Below are positions 44,181 through 54,739 of a stretch of DNA of 64,000 bases, in pieces. Under the pieces are notes generated by a model that saw only the letters and a program-made list of their open reading frames with translations, ran no database searches and was not told the DNA's origin. How positions within the stretch are numbered: position 1 is the first letter of the stretch; each line of letters starts with the position of its first letter. The position numbers and the translations under genes are program-made. This stretch comes from Dermacentor variabilis. Taxonomy: Eukaryota; Arthropoda; Arachnida; Ixodida; Ixodidae. The stretch spans positions 49,114,115 through 49,178,114 of the forward strand of contig NC_134573.1 of NCBI RefSeq assembly GCF_050947875.1, in the 5' to 3' direction.

Positions 44181-45200
44181 TTGATGGAAAGGCTGATGGG
44201 AAAGTCCAGGGTCTCGGACATTCCCCGAAGCCTCTTGGACACCGAGAGTAGAAGTACCATACAAAGGCGGAATCTACAGAAGGTTATGCACAGCTACGAT
44301 GGTGCAGAAGAAGAGGTCTTTCAAGAGCTCCAAAAGGTGTACGTTAGAGATGCGGATAAAGAAAGACTCCCGGATCACCTAGGTATCGAGAATATTGATA
44401 TCGATACCCGCATTACGGAGGCAGCAGTCAGATATGAACCTACCAGGCTCAACCCTAAATCTGCACCAGGACCTGATGGGATAAGAGAAAAAGAAAACTC
44501 AGGAACCTCGACGATGTATCCATCCGAGCTCTCATGGACTACATAAATAACTGCTGGGAGTAAGGTGGCATTCCAAATCACTTGACATCCGCCCGAATCA
44601 TTTTTATACCGTAGCCTGCAAAGAAGCCACAACTTAAGAACTTAAGGCCCATATCGTCAACACGCTGCGTCGGTAAACTCATGGAACATGTGGTTCTCAC
44701 GCGCCTCAAGAGATGCATTGATGATGGAGGACTTCGCCCGCATACCATGGTTGGATTTTGACCCAATCTATCGATGCAAGATAATATGCTCAAACTGAAA
44801 CATCAGATCTTAGATGCGGGTGAGGAAACTCTAGACATCAATGCGATACTACTTCTCGATCTAACTAAGGCCTTTCACACAGTCACGCACAAGGCAACAC
44901 TAGAACATCTCCAATTGCTGGATGTAGGGCGTAAAACATACACGTACACGAAAGACTTCTTGATGGATCGTACGGCAAAAATTTCAATTTGACAAACCAA
45001 ATCGGAGCCGCTCAAACTAGGTAATAGGGCCACCCCACAGGGTTCAGTCCTATCTACCTTTCTATTCAATGTGGCAATAATCGGTGTTTCTGCCAGGCTC
45101 CAAAAGGTAGAAGCACTCAGATACATCCTATACGAGGATGACAACACCCTCTGGGAGGCGGCTGGAAGCGATGGGCATGTGTAAGAGATTCGCCAAACAG
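44181..45200 (+). pseudogene. LINE J reverse transcriptase, broken
   Basis: Segments: the N-terminal RT linker with N-P-K-S-A-P-G-P-D-G-I at about 44450-44480, the palm with L-L-D-L-T-K-A-F at about 44855-44875, P-Q-G-S-V-L-S at about 45035-45055, and L-Y-E-D-D near 45130. Stops separate them. The post-RT part continues to 45876. Confidence 0.78.
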
Positions 45201-46225
45201 CAGTAAACACGGTAGACACAAGGGGCTGAAACATTCCTCACAAAAATCAGAATTTCTCTTCTATAGACCCACATGCAGGGGCCTAAAAAGCATTAAGCAA
45301 AGGCCGGGCATTGTGGTCACCGTAGTAGGCACCAGGATACCGATAGTGGAAAGCCTAAGAATACTGGAACTCCGGATATCCGGTAACGGCAATAATAGAG
45401 AAATCATTAGACTACTGAAGAATAGTGTTCAACAAACAATCAGACCGATTGCACAGATATCCTACAGGCACTATGACCTGAAAGAGCATAATCTCATCCG
45501 AATAATAGAAACTTTCGTAACCAGTCGTATTGTACATGTGGTCCTTTACTTCAAGCTCTGCGTTGCGGAGGAAGTCAAGATAGAATGCATTTTTAGAAGG
45601 CCGCATAAGCAAGCCTTGGTACTTCCGGCAAATACGACGAACGAGAAGTTCCTGGAGCTCGACGTGCATAACACACTAGACGAACTTATTGATGCCCAGA
45701 GAGTAGCGCAGTGTGAAAGACTTACAGAGTTAGTCGGGGAGACACATCTTAGGCGACATAGGAATACCCTACAAAGCACTGCACGGACTTCAGGGGGACA
45801 TCCCAAGGAAAATAAGGGAACATCTCTCAATACCCCCCGTCCCCAGAAACATGAACCCGGAGTATCAACAAGATAGAAGAGCTGTAAAAACGAGAGCTCT
45901 CCACAAAAGATTCCGTAGTGCCAGGGACGTGGTCTACGTGGACGCGGTGGAGTGCGCAAATAGACAGAGTATATTGATAGTTAGTGCGAGTCTAGAGGGT
46001 GACTCCAGAGTTAGTCGTTCTGTAAAAACAGGAAAAGGGAGGTGGCGGAGGAGGCTGCCTTAGACTGGTAATAGCCACCACGGAAGCTGAGCTGACATCG
46101 CAGCCAACGACTCCAAGACAGCCGTCAAGAACTGTGCCAAAGGAACAACCTCGCCGGAAGCGCTCAGAAGTTTAACCAAGTTTAGGGAAGATCAAGGCGT
46201 TCACATGATATGGGCGAGCTTTTAT

Positions 46226-46227
<2 letters not shown>

Positions 46228-46277
<50 letters not shown>
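46228..46277 (+). repeat. TA dinucleotide microsatellite
   Basis: About 25 TA units between the truncated LINE J and the Penelope-like fragment. Confidence 0.95.
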
Positions 46278-46279
<2 letters not shown>

Positions 46280-46280
<1 letters not shown>

Positions 46281-46870
46281 CTTCCTTGGGGCAAAAGCTC
46301 GGAAGCTTTTGCTCCCAAATCACCAAAAGAAAAGCAAAAAGAAGTGAAAAAGGCTGTGGAACCAAACATGGGCGACCTTTCATGAAGTGTGCCGAAGGGG
46401 CTGCCTACGAGATCCCCCTTTCGTGCGGTCGCTCCTATATATCTCAGACTGGGCGCTGTGTTACTGAGCGTGTCAGGGAGCATGAAAGAAATATTGAGCA
46501 AATGAAACAGGGTCCAAATTTGCCTACGCACATCGGGACCTGCCCCTCACGCTCTTGTGAACCACGTCTTCAGGTGCGCGGATTCTTGCCCGAAGTAAAG
46601 ATGCTAGAGCAAAGGAACGGGTTGAAGCCTATCACATAGGCATGAAAGGCAGCTTGTGCGTTAGCGATACTTCGATATCTTATATAAGGCAGAGATGAGG
46701 TTTCTTGAGCGTGGTGCGTCATGAATGTTTGATTAGATGCGTGAATGAATGTTTACTCTGTGCGCATGTGTTGACTGACAGTATATATGTGCCTGCGTTC
46801 TGTAAATAAAACAGTTGAGAGTTGCGCCCTGTCCCGTTCTCTTCTCTTGTGTGTGTCTGTTTTTTTTTTG
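46280..46870 (+). mobile_element. Penelope-like element, C-terminal fragment
   Basis: The fragment carries the GIY-YIG endonuclease region and 3' untranslated sequence of a Penelope-like element, with AATAAA near 46805. The RT half is absent. It starts right after a TA microsatellite and ends near 46870-46889 against the broken end of a minus-strand Gypsy. Confidence 0.75.
46286..46639 (+). pseudogene. GIY-YIG endonuclease of a Penelope-like element
   Basis: The 117-codon frame contains A-Y-E-I-P-L-S-C-G-R-S-Y-I-S-Q-T-G-R-C, which corresponds to the GIY...YIG region of Penelope endonucleases with the final Gly changed to Ser. It is followed by R-V-R-E-H and by H-I-G-T-C, which carries part of the family's conserved His/Cys residues. 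After a shift the trace continues with E-A-Y-H-I-G and S-D-T-S-I at about 46625-46680. The endonuclease would nick the target during retroposition. This copy is a fragment. Confidence 0.78.
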
Positions 46871-46904
46871 GCGTCTTCATATATTATATTGGACGAGTTA
46901 AGTT

Positions 46905-47400
46905 GGAGCTTCGCCTTTTGAAATACATCAAGTCTACCTGTTAGACGCTCAAGGCGAGTGTCTTGGCGTTGGCGTTGGTGAGAAGACGATGAGGCCGTCG
47001 AGGTAGCAGAGGCATGTGGACCATTTGAAACTTTGTAGCAAGGAGTCCACCATACGCTCGAAGGTGGCAGGGGCGTCGCGTAATCCAAACGGCAATATTT
47101 TAAATTGGTATAGGCCATCAGGTGTGATGAACGTGGGTTTTTCTCTGTCCATATCGTTAACAGCAATCTGCCAGTATCCAGAACGAAGGTCAATAGAAGA
47201 GAAATAGCTGGAACCGTAGAGGCAGTCAAGGGCGTCGTCTATACGTGGAAGCGGGGAGACCTACTTTTTAGTAATGTTGTTCAGATGACGGTTGTCTACA
47301 CAGAAGCACCACGTGTCATCCTTGTTCTTAAGCAACACCACAGATGACGCCCAGGACTCGAAGAAGGCTCAATGATGTTTTTATCTAGCATTTTGTCCAC
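46905..47400 (-). pseudogene. Gypsy D reverse transcriptase, truncated
   Basis: The minus strand shows M-D-R-E-K-P-T-F-I-T-P-D-G-L-Y near 47130, L-P-F-G-L-R-D-A-P-A-T-F and C-Y-L-D-G-L-I-V-F-S near 46995. The Y-L-D-D box has become Y-L-D-G, losing one catalytic Asp. The C-terminal RT, RNase H and integrase are absent on this side. Confidence 0.8.
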
Positions 47401-47655
47401 TTCACTTTAAATTACTCGGCGGTCCGACGCAGAAACTCGATACGGTGGTCGGCGAATAGGCATAGCATCGCCAATAAGAGTCCGATGCCTAACCGCGAGC
47501 GTCTGGCCTAAAGGGCGATCGTCGAAGTTGAAAATATCTCGGTAGGACTATAATACTTGGCAAAGGTCTTCAGCCTGTGCAGAGGACAGGTCCGTCGCAA
47601 CGATTTTCTTTATGTTGGAATCGGCGCCGGAGGCTGGTGCAAGGGGCCTGCAAAG

Positions 47656-48366
47656 CTAGCAAGAAGCATCGATCGATAAAGCTGCCACGTGATGGTCGCC
47701 GAGACACTCAAAGTTGGCAAGGCAAATACCTTGCGGTACAATTTGCTTTGCCAGTCCAATGTTAAAGATAGACTTGAAAGTACGGTTCGCAGCAATAGTA
47801 AGTATACTGTGAGGCACGGTAACGTCAAACTGTAGTGGAATGTCGAGCAGAGGAGTGACGAGGCACTCGCCATCAGGGACTGGTGGGGAAGACAAGAGTT
47901 CAATGTAGGCTATTGATTTTGGCGGCAAGCGAATAAAGCCGGTGGGGCGTAGGCGGCACTGGGGTGCGTCAGAAGGTTCTGCGAGAATCGGCCACTCAAG
48001 GCGAAGGGTACTAGCAGAGCAGCCAATAAGATCAGAATGCGCGGAGAGAAAATCGAGGCCGAGAATGAGGTCGTGGGGGCAATGAGCAATCACGGTGAAG
48101 AGGACAGGAGTGTGCCGGCCGGCGATGCTAACACGTAACGTACACATGCCAATGATAGGCACAGTACCGCCATCCGCAGCGTGGACGACGCGTGCCGACG
48201 CTGGAGTGAGGAGCTTGTTGAGTCGTCGTCGGGAGGCAGCACTCATAATAGAAAGATGCGCTCCTGTATGTGTGAGTGCCGTGACAGGATAGCCGACAAC
48301 GTCAACGTCAAGAAGGTTTTGGTTCGTAGGTAATGTGAGCAGAGGGTTTGAGGGCAGGGTGCACAA
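47656..48366 (-). pseudogene. Gypsy D retropepsin-like protease with D-to-H change
   Basis: The minus-strand frame of 236 codons contains A-L-T-H-T-G-A-H where A-L-V-D-T-G-A-H is expected. The catalytic Asp codon is now CAT (48268-48270). The flap and I-L-G-L-D-F-L block (about 48050-48075) is normal. The long open frame with a lost active-site residue indicates decay by point mutation. Confidence 0.85.
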
Positions 48367-48548
48367 CGCAGCTTCACCTCCAGAAGCTGCTGTGCCTAGT
48401 TTTCCGGCTGAATCCTGGAGGCGACAGACGGCGAACAGAAGCCACGGGGTTGGGGCGAAGGAGGCTGATAGCGTCGAGGTGAGGGCAAGCGGCTGTAGCG
48501 AAGGTTCGGAGCAGGAGCATCAGCGCCTGTGGGTTCATGGAGGATGGC

Positions 48549-49412
48549 TTACGGAACAGAAGGTCCAAAGGTGCTGCAATAAGCGGCGGTGTATGCCCGA
48601 GGAGGTGGTGGCAATCGGTTGCGGCAGTGACTAGCAACGTGGCCGATGCGATAGCAGTGGAAGCAGATCGGCCTGTCTTCAGGGGTACGCCATTCGGACG
48701 GGTTGCGGCTAGATGTGGCAGAAAAGGACTGCCGGAAACGAGGAGGGCTGCTAGAGAACTGGGGAACCGTGGGTGGAGACGTTGAACAAGCGTTCAGGCC
48801 CATGTTCTCAAATTCATGTCTGACGACGGCCTGAGTCATCGCAATCGTGGTTGCTGGCAGATCGGGAGACGTGGCAGAGAAAGCTGGCGAACAGGCGGCC
48901 TCGAGTTCGCGGCGAACAATACGGGTTATGTCGTCACAGGTGGTGGTCGGACGCGATCGACCCTCACATGTTGACGTAGCAGCACTTTTTGGTAGTCGCG
49001 TAATGTGGTGTGTGATACGGCGGCTCTTAGCTTGTCCAAGGCGACGGCATTCTTTGATGATGGCATCGACAGTTGAGTCGGTGCCGAAAACAAGTAAATT
49101 AAAAGCATCGTCGGCGATGCCTTTTAGCACATGCGCCACTTTATGTGCTTCAGACATAGTATCGTCAGCTTTGCGGCATAGAGCCAAGACGTCGAGGATG
49201 TATGAAACGTACGGCTCCGTAGATGTCTGAACACGAGACGCAAGAGCCTTTCTCGCGGCAACCTTGCGCCCAATAGGGTCGCCGAACAGTTCCCTAAGCT
49301 TTTCTTTGAAAATATCCCAACTGGTTATCTCGTCGTCATGCGTGTGATGCCACACGCGTGGGGTGCCTCCGAGATTGAAGATTATATTGGCGAGCATGAT
49401 CGTTGGTCCCAC
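48549..49412 (-). pseudogene. Gypsy D gag with zinc knuckle
   Basis: A minus-strand frame of 287 codons. The capsid-like part has W-D-I-F-K-E-K-L-R-E-L-F-G near 49310 and L-K-G-I-A-D-D-A-F near 49110. A Pro/Ser-rich linker follows, then a C-C-H-C knuckle C-F-H-C-Y-R-I-G-H-V-A-S-H-C at about 48625-48667. The gag N-terminus lies upstream in other frames to about 49530 (E-W-I-K-L-Y-E-H near 49450). It is the longest open gag in the window. Confidence 0.85.
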
Positions 49413-49599
49413 CTATTATTAGCACTTGCATGTTCATAGAGCTTGATCCATTCGTCAACGTCCTCTCCCTCCAGTCCGACCAGGGTCGCGATGTTGGGCA
49501 ACCGTGACGATTGAAGAAGTTTGCCGAAACTGTTGCTGAGGCAGTCTCGTCACCGCGAGACCACTCCGGAGTTCTGTGGTGAGGACGGGGATCGCTAAC

Positions 49600-49960
49600 C
49601 CCCACCAGAATTTTACGTGTGGAAAGACACAGACGAAATAGGCCATTTACAGTCTATTTACACTGGAGCCAGACCTCCAGGTCGACACTTGCTCGTGCCA
49701 AGGGCACAGACCCACTTCAGCGTCGTTCTCGCAGCAGCTCGTCCCTTCACCATCTCTCGATGATATCGTAATAATATAATATAGTCATGTTTAAATAAAG
49801 GTGAGAAGCAGCAGATAAACAGCAGCCTAGCAGTAGCGAAGAGCACGAGTTCTCTCGTAAATTACAGCACGGGTCGTCGCTTTCGGCGTCCCCAAACTCC
49901 TATCGGAAACACGAGGCGAGTCTTATTGATTACCTTGGCCCCGGTTGTGAAACGGAACCA
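49600..49960 (-). repeat. Single LTR-like region between Gypsy C and Gypsy D
   Basis: This stretch lies after the integrase end of Gypsy C (last recognisable S-P-G-W-like end near 49970) and before the candidate primer-binding site and gag of Gypsy D, all on the minus strand. Only one LTR-sized segment is present, with an AATAAA on the minus strand near 49795. Ends are approximate. Confidence 0.55.
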
Positions 49961-51362
49961 TCCTGGCGACTCAGGGAGCAGAGATGAGGAGGTCGAAATA
50001 AAGCTTCAGCCGGCTAACATTCACTCTCTCGCGACCTCGACAACGATGGTCCGGCGATGGTGTGACGGGCTAAACGATATAGTTAACAGTGGAGGAGGCA
50101 TCGACCATCCCGTACGGACCGTAGTACCGCGCAAGTAGTTTAGAAGAAAGGCCATGCATGTGAGGTGGAATCCACAGCCCAACAAGGGAACCAGCAGGGA
50201 AGGTGGGAGTGGCCTGATGACTGTCGCGTATTGTCTTCTGACGCGCCTGATCTTTGCTGGTCAACGAACGAGACACTGGTGGCAATCTTCAGCGTATCGG
50301 GCGACTCCTGTAATAGTTGTGCAGTCGGAAGCGTCAGGTGGGTAGGACAGGATAGTATCCAGAGGACACGAAGGCTCACGCCCATACAAGATAAAATAAA
50401 GGTGAAAAACCGATGGTCGCTAGTGTCGCGGTGTTATAAGTGAAAGTAATGAACCTGAGTACGGTGCCCCAATTCTTGTGGTCGGACGAGATGTACATCC
50501 TAAACATATCAGCCAGCGTTCGGTTGAAGCGCTCCGTGAGACCGTTCGTTTGGGGATGATACGCGGACGACTTCTGGTGAGTGATCTGGCACTCGCGAAG
50601 GTGGGATTGTATCGCTTGCGACAAGAAGACACGGATGATATTGCTGAGTAGTTATCGAGGGGCACCGTGGTGAAGGACGGAGTTGCGAGAAATGAATGAT
50701 GAGCCATAGAGGTTTATGCCTACGCGGTAGAACGGTTGAGTAGGGCGCAGAGGGGAAGTTTTCCTTTGTTGGCAGGCGGTGCATGATCGAACGTACTGCT
50801 GCACAATATGATACATTCCACGCCAGTAATATTGTTGACGCCTTGTGAAGGTTTTTAGGACGCCGGCGTGGGCGCTTTGAAAGTCAGCATGGAAGTACGA
50901 ACACATATTGGAGCGGATGCGACGACGGACAACCAGAAGACATTTCCGACCGCCAGGCATATAGCTGCGGCGGTAGAGGGTGTTCCCTCGCACGGCAAAG
51001 TGGGCTGCTTGACGATGTAATGTCCGCGTTGAAGGAACGACCGATGGAGCGGCAAGGTAGTCGATCAGCAGAGCAAGCGATGGGTCCTTGCGTTGATCGG
51101 AGGACATAATAATAGCGGTCCGTAGTGACGCGTCTGAGGTTGGAGAAAGAATGCAAAGAGAAATGACATCAGGTGTCATCGGCAAGTGGGAGGAAGGCTG
51201 TCGACCAGAGTGGTATACGACACGGACGTCATGTTTCTGCAGGCGAAGTGCCCAACGGCCGAGTCAACGGGTCTTTCAAGGAGGAGAGCCCACAAAGGGT
51301 GTGATGATAAGTGATGATGCTGCTGAAAGGACGCCCGTAGAGAGAAGGACGCAACATGCCCA
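49961..51362 (-). pseudogene. Gypsy 'C': end of RNase H plus integrase
   Basis: On the minus strand the piece starts inside RNase H (L-Y-G-R-P-F and T-Y-H-H-T-L-C-G-L-S-S-L-K-D-P at about 51270-51345, where T-D-H-H is usual). It continues through the integrase zinc domain (C-T-A-C-Q-Q-R-K near 50770), the catalytic core (Y-H-P-Q-T-N-G-L-T-E-R-F-N near 50540) and the C-terminal part (L-V-G-L-W-I-P near 50180). The RNase H end abuts the TA/TG microsatellite. RT, protease and gag are absent on this side but occur, in the missing order, beyond the LTR in Gypsy D. Confidence 0.8.
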
Positions 51363-51363
51363 A

Positions 51364-51505
<142 letters not shown>

Positions 51506-51540
51506 ACGTTGCGTGTTCTTTTCACCAAAGTGGGCACGGC

Positions 51541-51596
51541 GTCTGGAAAAGGGCCACTAACGCAAGGCAGCCACAGCCCGAAAAACCGACACAACC
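51541..51596 (+). repeat. Direct repeat flanking Gypsy E, left copy
   Basis: The block GGAAAAGGGCCACTAAC, then CAGCCACAGC and GAAAAACCGACA, is shared with 54085-54140 in the same orientation. The identity of the parent element is not established. Confidence 0.6.
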
Positions 51597-51649
51597 AGAC
51601 GCACATGTACGTCTACTGGGGCCGAAGTGCTTCGGTAAAACACTACCCG

Positions 51650-54084
51650 GTAGAAAAGAGCCAACCTGGCTACCTAGGCACAGGCGGGTCGTAGCACGGT
51701 TTGAGCTGTGCGAGATGAACTGTTTCGCGCCCTCAGAAGCGATTGTCGGGAGATGGCTTGACCGGCACGATGAGGTAGTTCACGGGGGACGTTTTCTCTA
51801 GGATTCTGTAAGGACCGTCGTACGTCAACAAGAGCTTGGTAGAAAGGCCGAGAGTGGTGGAAGGAACTGATACCCAAACCAGCGTTCCGCGGGAATAGTG
51901 GGCAGTAGATGCAGATGTGTTATGGTGAGATTTTTGACGACCCTGGGCTGGCGTGGTAAACAAACACGCCAGTTGACGGCATTCTTCTGCATAAGCAGCA
52001 GCTTCAGAAATAACTTTTGCTTGAGAAACGCCATGTCGCTATGCCAGAATTGTGTCTATGGAGTACTATGGTTCACGTCCATAGAGGAGAAAGAAAGCTG
52101 AGAAACCAGTAGTAGCGTGGGCCGCAGAGTTATAAGCGTAGGTCATGAATGGAAGCACCTGGTCCAAATTCGTGTGATCGTGGGAGAAGTACATCGCCAG
52201 CAAGTCGGCAAGGGTACGACTGAAAGCTTCCATGATGCCATGAGTTTGAGGAGGATAGACTGAGGCGGTGCAAAGCACGATCTGATATTCCTTTAAAAGG
52301 GCTTCGATGACGTCTGAGAGAAACGCGCGGCCACGGTCGCTTAGTAATTCACGTGGTGGACCATGTCGCACAATGACGGGATGGAGAAGGAAGTAAGCAA
52401 CGTCTTTCGCTGTGGCAGTCGGCAGCGCAGGTGTTTCAGGAGACCGTGTGAGGTGGTCAGTGGCAGACAATAACCGACCGGTGGCTGTCAGGAGTGTTCG
52501 CGAGGGGGCCCAAAAGATGAACTACAACGCGGTCAAGTGGTCGGCAGGGTAAGTCAATGGCTTATAGAGGACCGGTGGTGCTGTGAGGAGGTGTCTTGCA
52601 GCGCTGACATGTAGGAAATGGCGGAACACACTGCCGAACGTAGCGATACATGCCGCGCCAGTAATACCGCAGGTGAAAATGAGAGCACGTTTTGAATGGG
52701 CCAGCATGACCATATTAAGGGTCATCGTGGAAAACGCTGTATATATCCGATCGGAGATGAGGAGGAATAACAAGGAGCCAGTTGTGGCCGTCGTTTCAGT
52801 AACTGCGATGGTACAACAAGCCTTCGCGAACGGCAAAGCGTGGAGCTTGACGACGAAGGGTGCGTGAGGGTGAGTCAGTTGAACATCGAGATATATGGTA
52901 ATGTAGCGAAGCATTCCCGTAATGTTTGCGGTGTTCCACCTGCATGTCGGTAATGGTAAGGGATGATGAACCGCATGTGGAAGTTGTTGAGCAGGCATGC
53001 TCTGAAGGCAGTGCCAAACGAGAGAGAGCGTCAGCGTCCGAGTGTTTTGTCCCGAGCGATAAATGACACGATTATTATATTCTTGGAGGCGCCCAATGGG
53101 GTCTTTTACCGAGTATAGGCAACACAGGGCATGGTGCTCGGTGACAACCTCAAAGTGGCGACACTAAAGGTATGTATGAAATTTACCGACTGCCCAAACA
53201 ACGGCCAAGCTTTACTTTACCGTTACAAAATAATTTGATTCAGCTTTTGTTCGTGTATGGCTGGCATATGTCACAACATACTCGTCAATGCCATGCTTGC
53301 GTTGAGCGAGTATGGCACCAAGTCCGGTACCACTAGCGTCCGTATGTATTTCAGTAGGTACAGTAGGGTCACAGTGACGCAGTAGTGGAGGCTATGTGGG
53401 GAGTCGGCGACGCGTTGAAAATTACTCATCACACTCGGAATTACAAGTCGAAAGGTCAGTGGTGCCTCTCGAAATGCTGCCTCAAGTGGGCGATAACGGA
53501 GGCGAAATTGCGGATGAAACACCCGAAATGCGAGCGCAAGCTGACGAAAATGTGGAGCTCCTTAGAGTCCAGGGCTTGGGGTAGTCGGCAACCGCATGAA
53601 GCCTCGCCGGATCTGGTAACATGCCTTCTTTCGAGAATACATGGCCTAAGATGGTAATTTACGGACGCCAAAGTGACATCTTTTTTTCAAGTTCAGCTCA
53701 AATCCGGCTGCAGTGAGAGAACTTGTTCAAGGTGAATCAGGTGAGAGGAAAATCTGCACAAAATATTACTATATCGTGTAAGTAGCACAGACAGGTGTGC
53801 CATTTGAATCCTCGGAGAATGGAGCACATCATCCTCTCGGACGTTGCAGGCGCCTTGAAAAGCCCGCAAGGCATCGCATTAAATTCATATAAACCATCCG
53901 GGGTGACAAAAGCCGATTTCAATGGTCGGATTATGCCATGGCCATTCGCTAGCAGCCCGAGCGCAGATCCAGAGATAAGGAATATTCGGCTCCTTGAAGT
54001 CAATCCAGGACGTCGTCAATACGTGGCAGCGGATAGACACGCTTGCGTGTAATCTTGTTTCGTCGGCGGTAATGAAATCTTGCT
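51650..54084 (-). pseudogene. Gypsy 'E' pol fragment (RT, RNase H, integrase)
   Basis: The minus strand starts within RT (Y-R-R-x-N-K-I-T-R-K near 54055, V-Y-P-L-P-R-I-D-D near 54020). It has C-Y-L-H-D-I-V-I-F (Y-L-D-D changed to Y-L-H-D) near 53785, RNase H remnants at about 53450-53100, integrase with H-P-Q-like core and D-R-G-R-A-F-L at about 52320, and a C-terminal part to 51674. Gag and protease are missing. It is a different, more decayed copy than Gypsy C. Confidence 0.78.
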
Positions 54085-54140
54085 CAGGAAAAGGGCCACT
54101 AACACAAAGCAGCCACAGCGGGAAAAACCGACAGCGCGAG
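54085..54140 (+). repeat. Direct repeat flanking Gypsy E, right copy
   Basis: This copy matches 51541-51596. Beyond it, on the minus strand, a TATAAATA box lies at about 54210-54217, so the block may be part of an element with its own promoter. Confidence 0.6.
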
Positions 54141-54299
54141 ACACACAAGAACGTAAACTCTTCCTCTGTGCTGGTACTTAACTGGCATCGAAGCGCTCCA
54201 GCCCAATATTTATATCCTTCCCTTCCCGGAAACGAAATAGCGCACAACCTAACCCGAGGGAACTGACGGGCCGAACAGTTGACATGCAAATACTGCACA

Positions 54300-54735
54300 T
54301 AGAGGGACCGGGATGACGAGGTTTGACGAGATGACCAAACACTATAAATTGAAAAGGGCCCATCCCCCCCCATCCCCCCCGGCACACTCCTCGCTAAGTA
54401 CACGACAAGCCACGGCATGGCGCCTATTACAAACAGATAAATATCTGAACCTGGTGGCCTACCACCGCTACTACCCGGACCTTTACAATGATAGTTGTAG
54501 ATTCTGTCAAGAAAAGGCGGATCTACAACATATGGTTTCGGATTTTCCTCGGATGCCCACGCAGAAAAAAATAAACAAGACGAGGGAGCAGTGGGATACT
54601 ACGTTGCTCAGCTGTGCACCGGAAGGCCAGCTTAAAGCAATCTAGGAGGCTGAAGATGCCGACAGGCCACAAGGGCTCGAGGACGCCATCTAGGTGGAGA
54701 GGTCTAGGTCCAAAGTCTGCTGTCCTCAAATAAAG
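54300..54735 (+). mobile_element. I-group LINE 3' end
   Basis: The frame at 54313-54645 encodes an I-group C-terminal region: T-A-W-R-L-L-Q-T, P-D-L-Y and C-R-F-C-x8-H-M-V (part of the C-C-H-C motif) near 54500-54535. AATAAA lies at 54729-54734. The 5' part is missing and the sequence before 54300 is not clearly LINE. Confidence 0.72.
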
Positions 54736-54739
54736 TGTA

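Larger units (their letters stand above)
42440..46225 (+). mobile_element. I-group LINE 'J', decayed, plus strand
   Basis: The order is ORF1 remnant (to about 43200), endonuclease (43258-43866), RT (44181-45200), post-RT (45313-45876) and the beginning of RNase H (45851-46063). It ends at a TA microsatellite at 46228, so the 3' part is missing. The sequence is more diverged from intact frames than LINE B. The RT active-site box reads L-Y-E-D-D near 45128 instead of L-Y-A-D-D. Confidence 0.8.
46889..49600 (-). mobile_element. Gypsy 'D': gag, protease and start of RT
   Basis: The minus-strand order gag (49520-48549), protease (48366-47656) and RT (47400-46905) breaks off within RT after L-Q-L-N-S-S-N. 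Immediately upstream is an LTR-like region (49600-49960), and beyond it the integrase end of another Gypsy piece. A candidate primer-binding site, TGGTGGGGGTTAGCG on the minus strand, lies at about 49593-49607. Confidence 0.78.
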
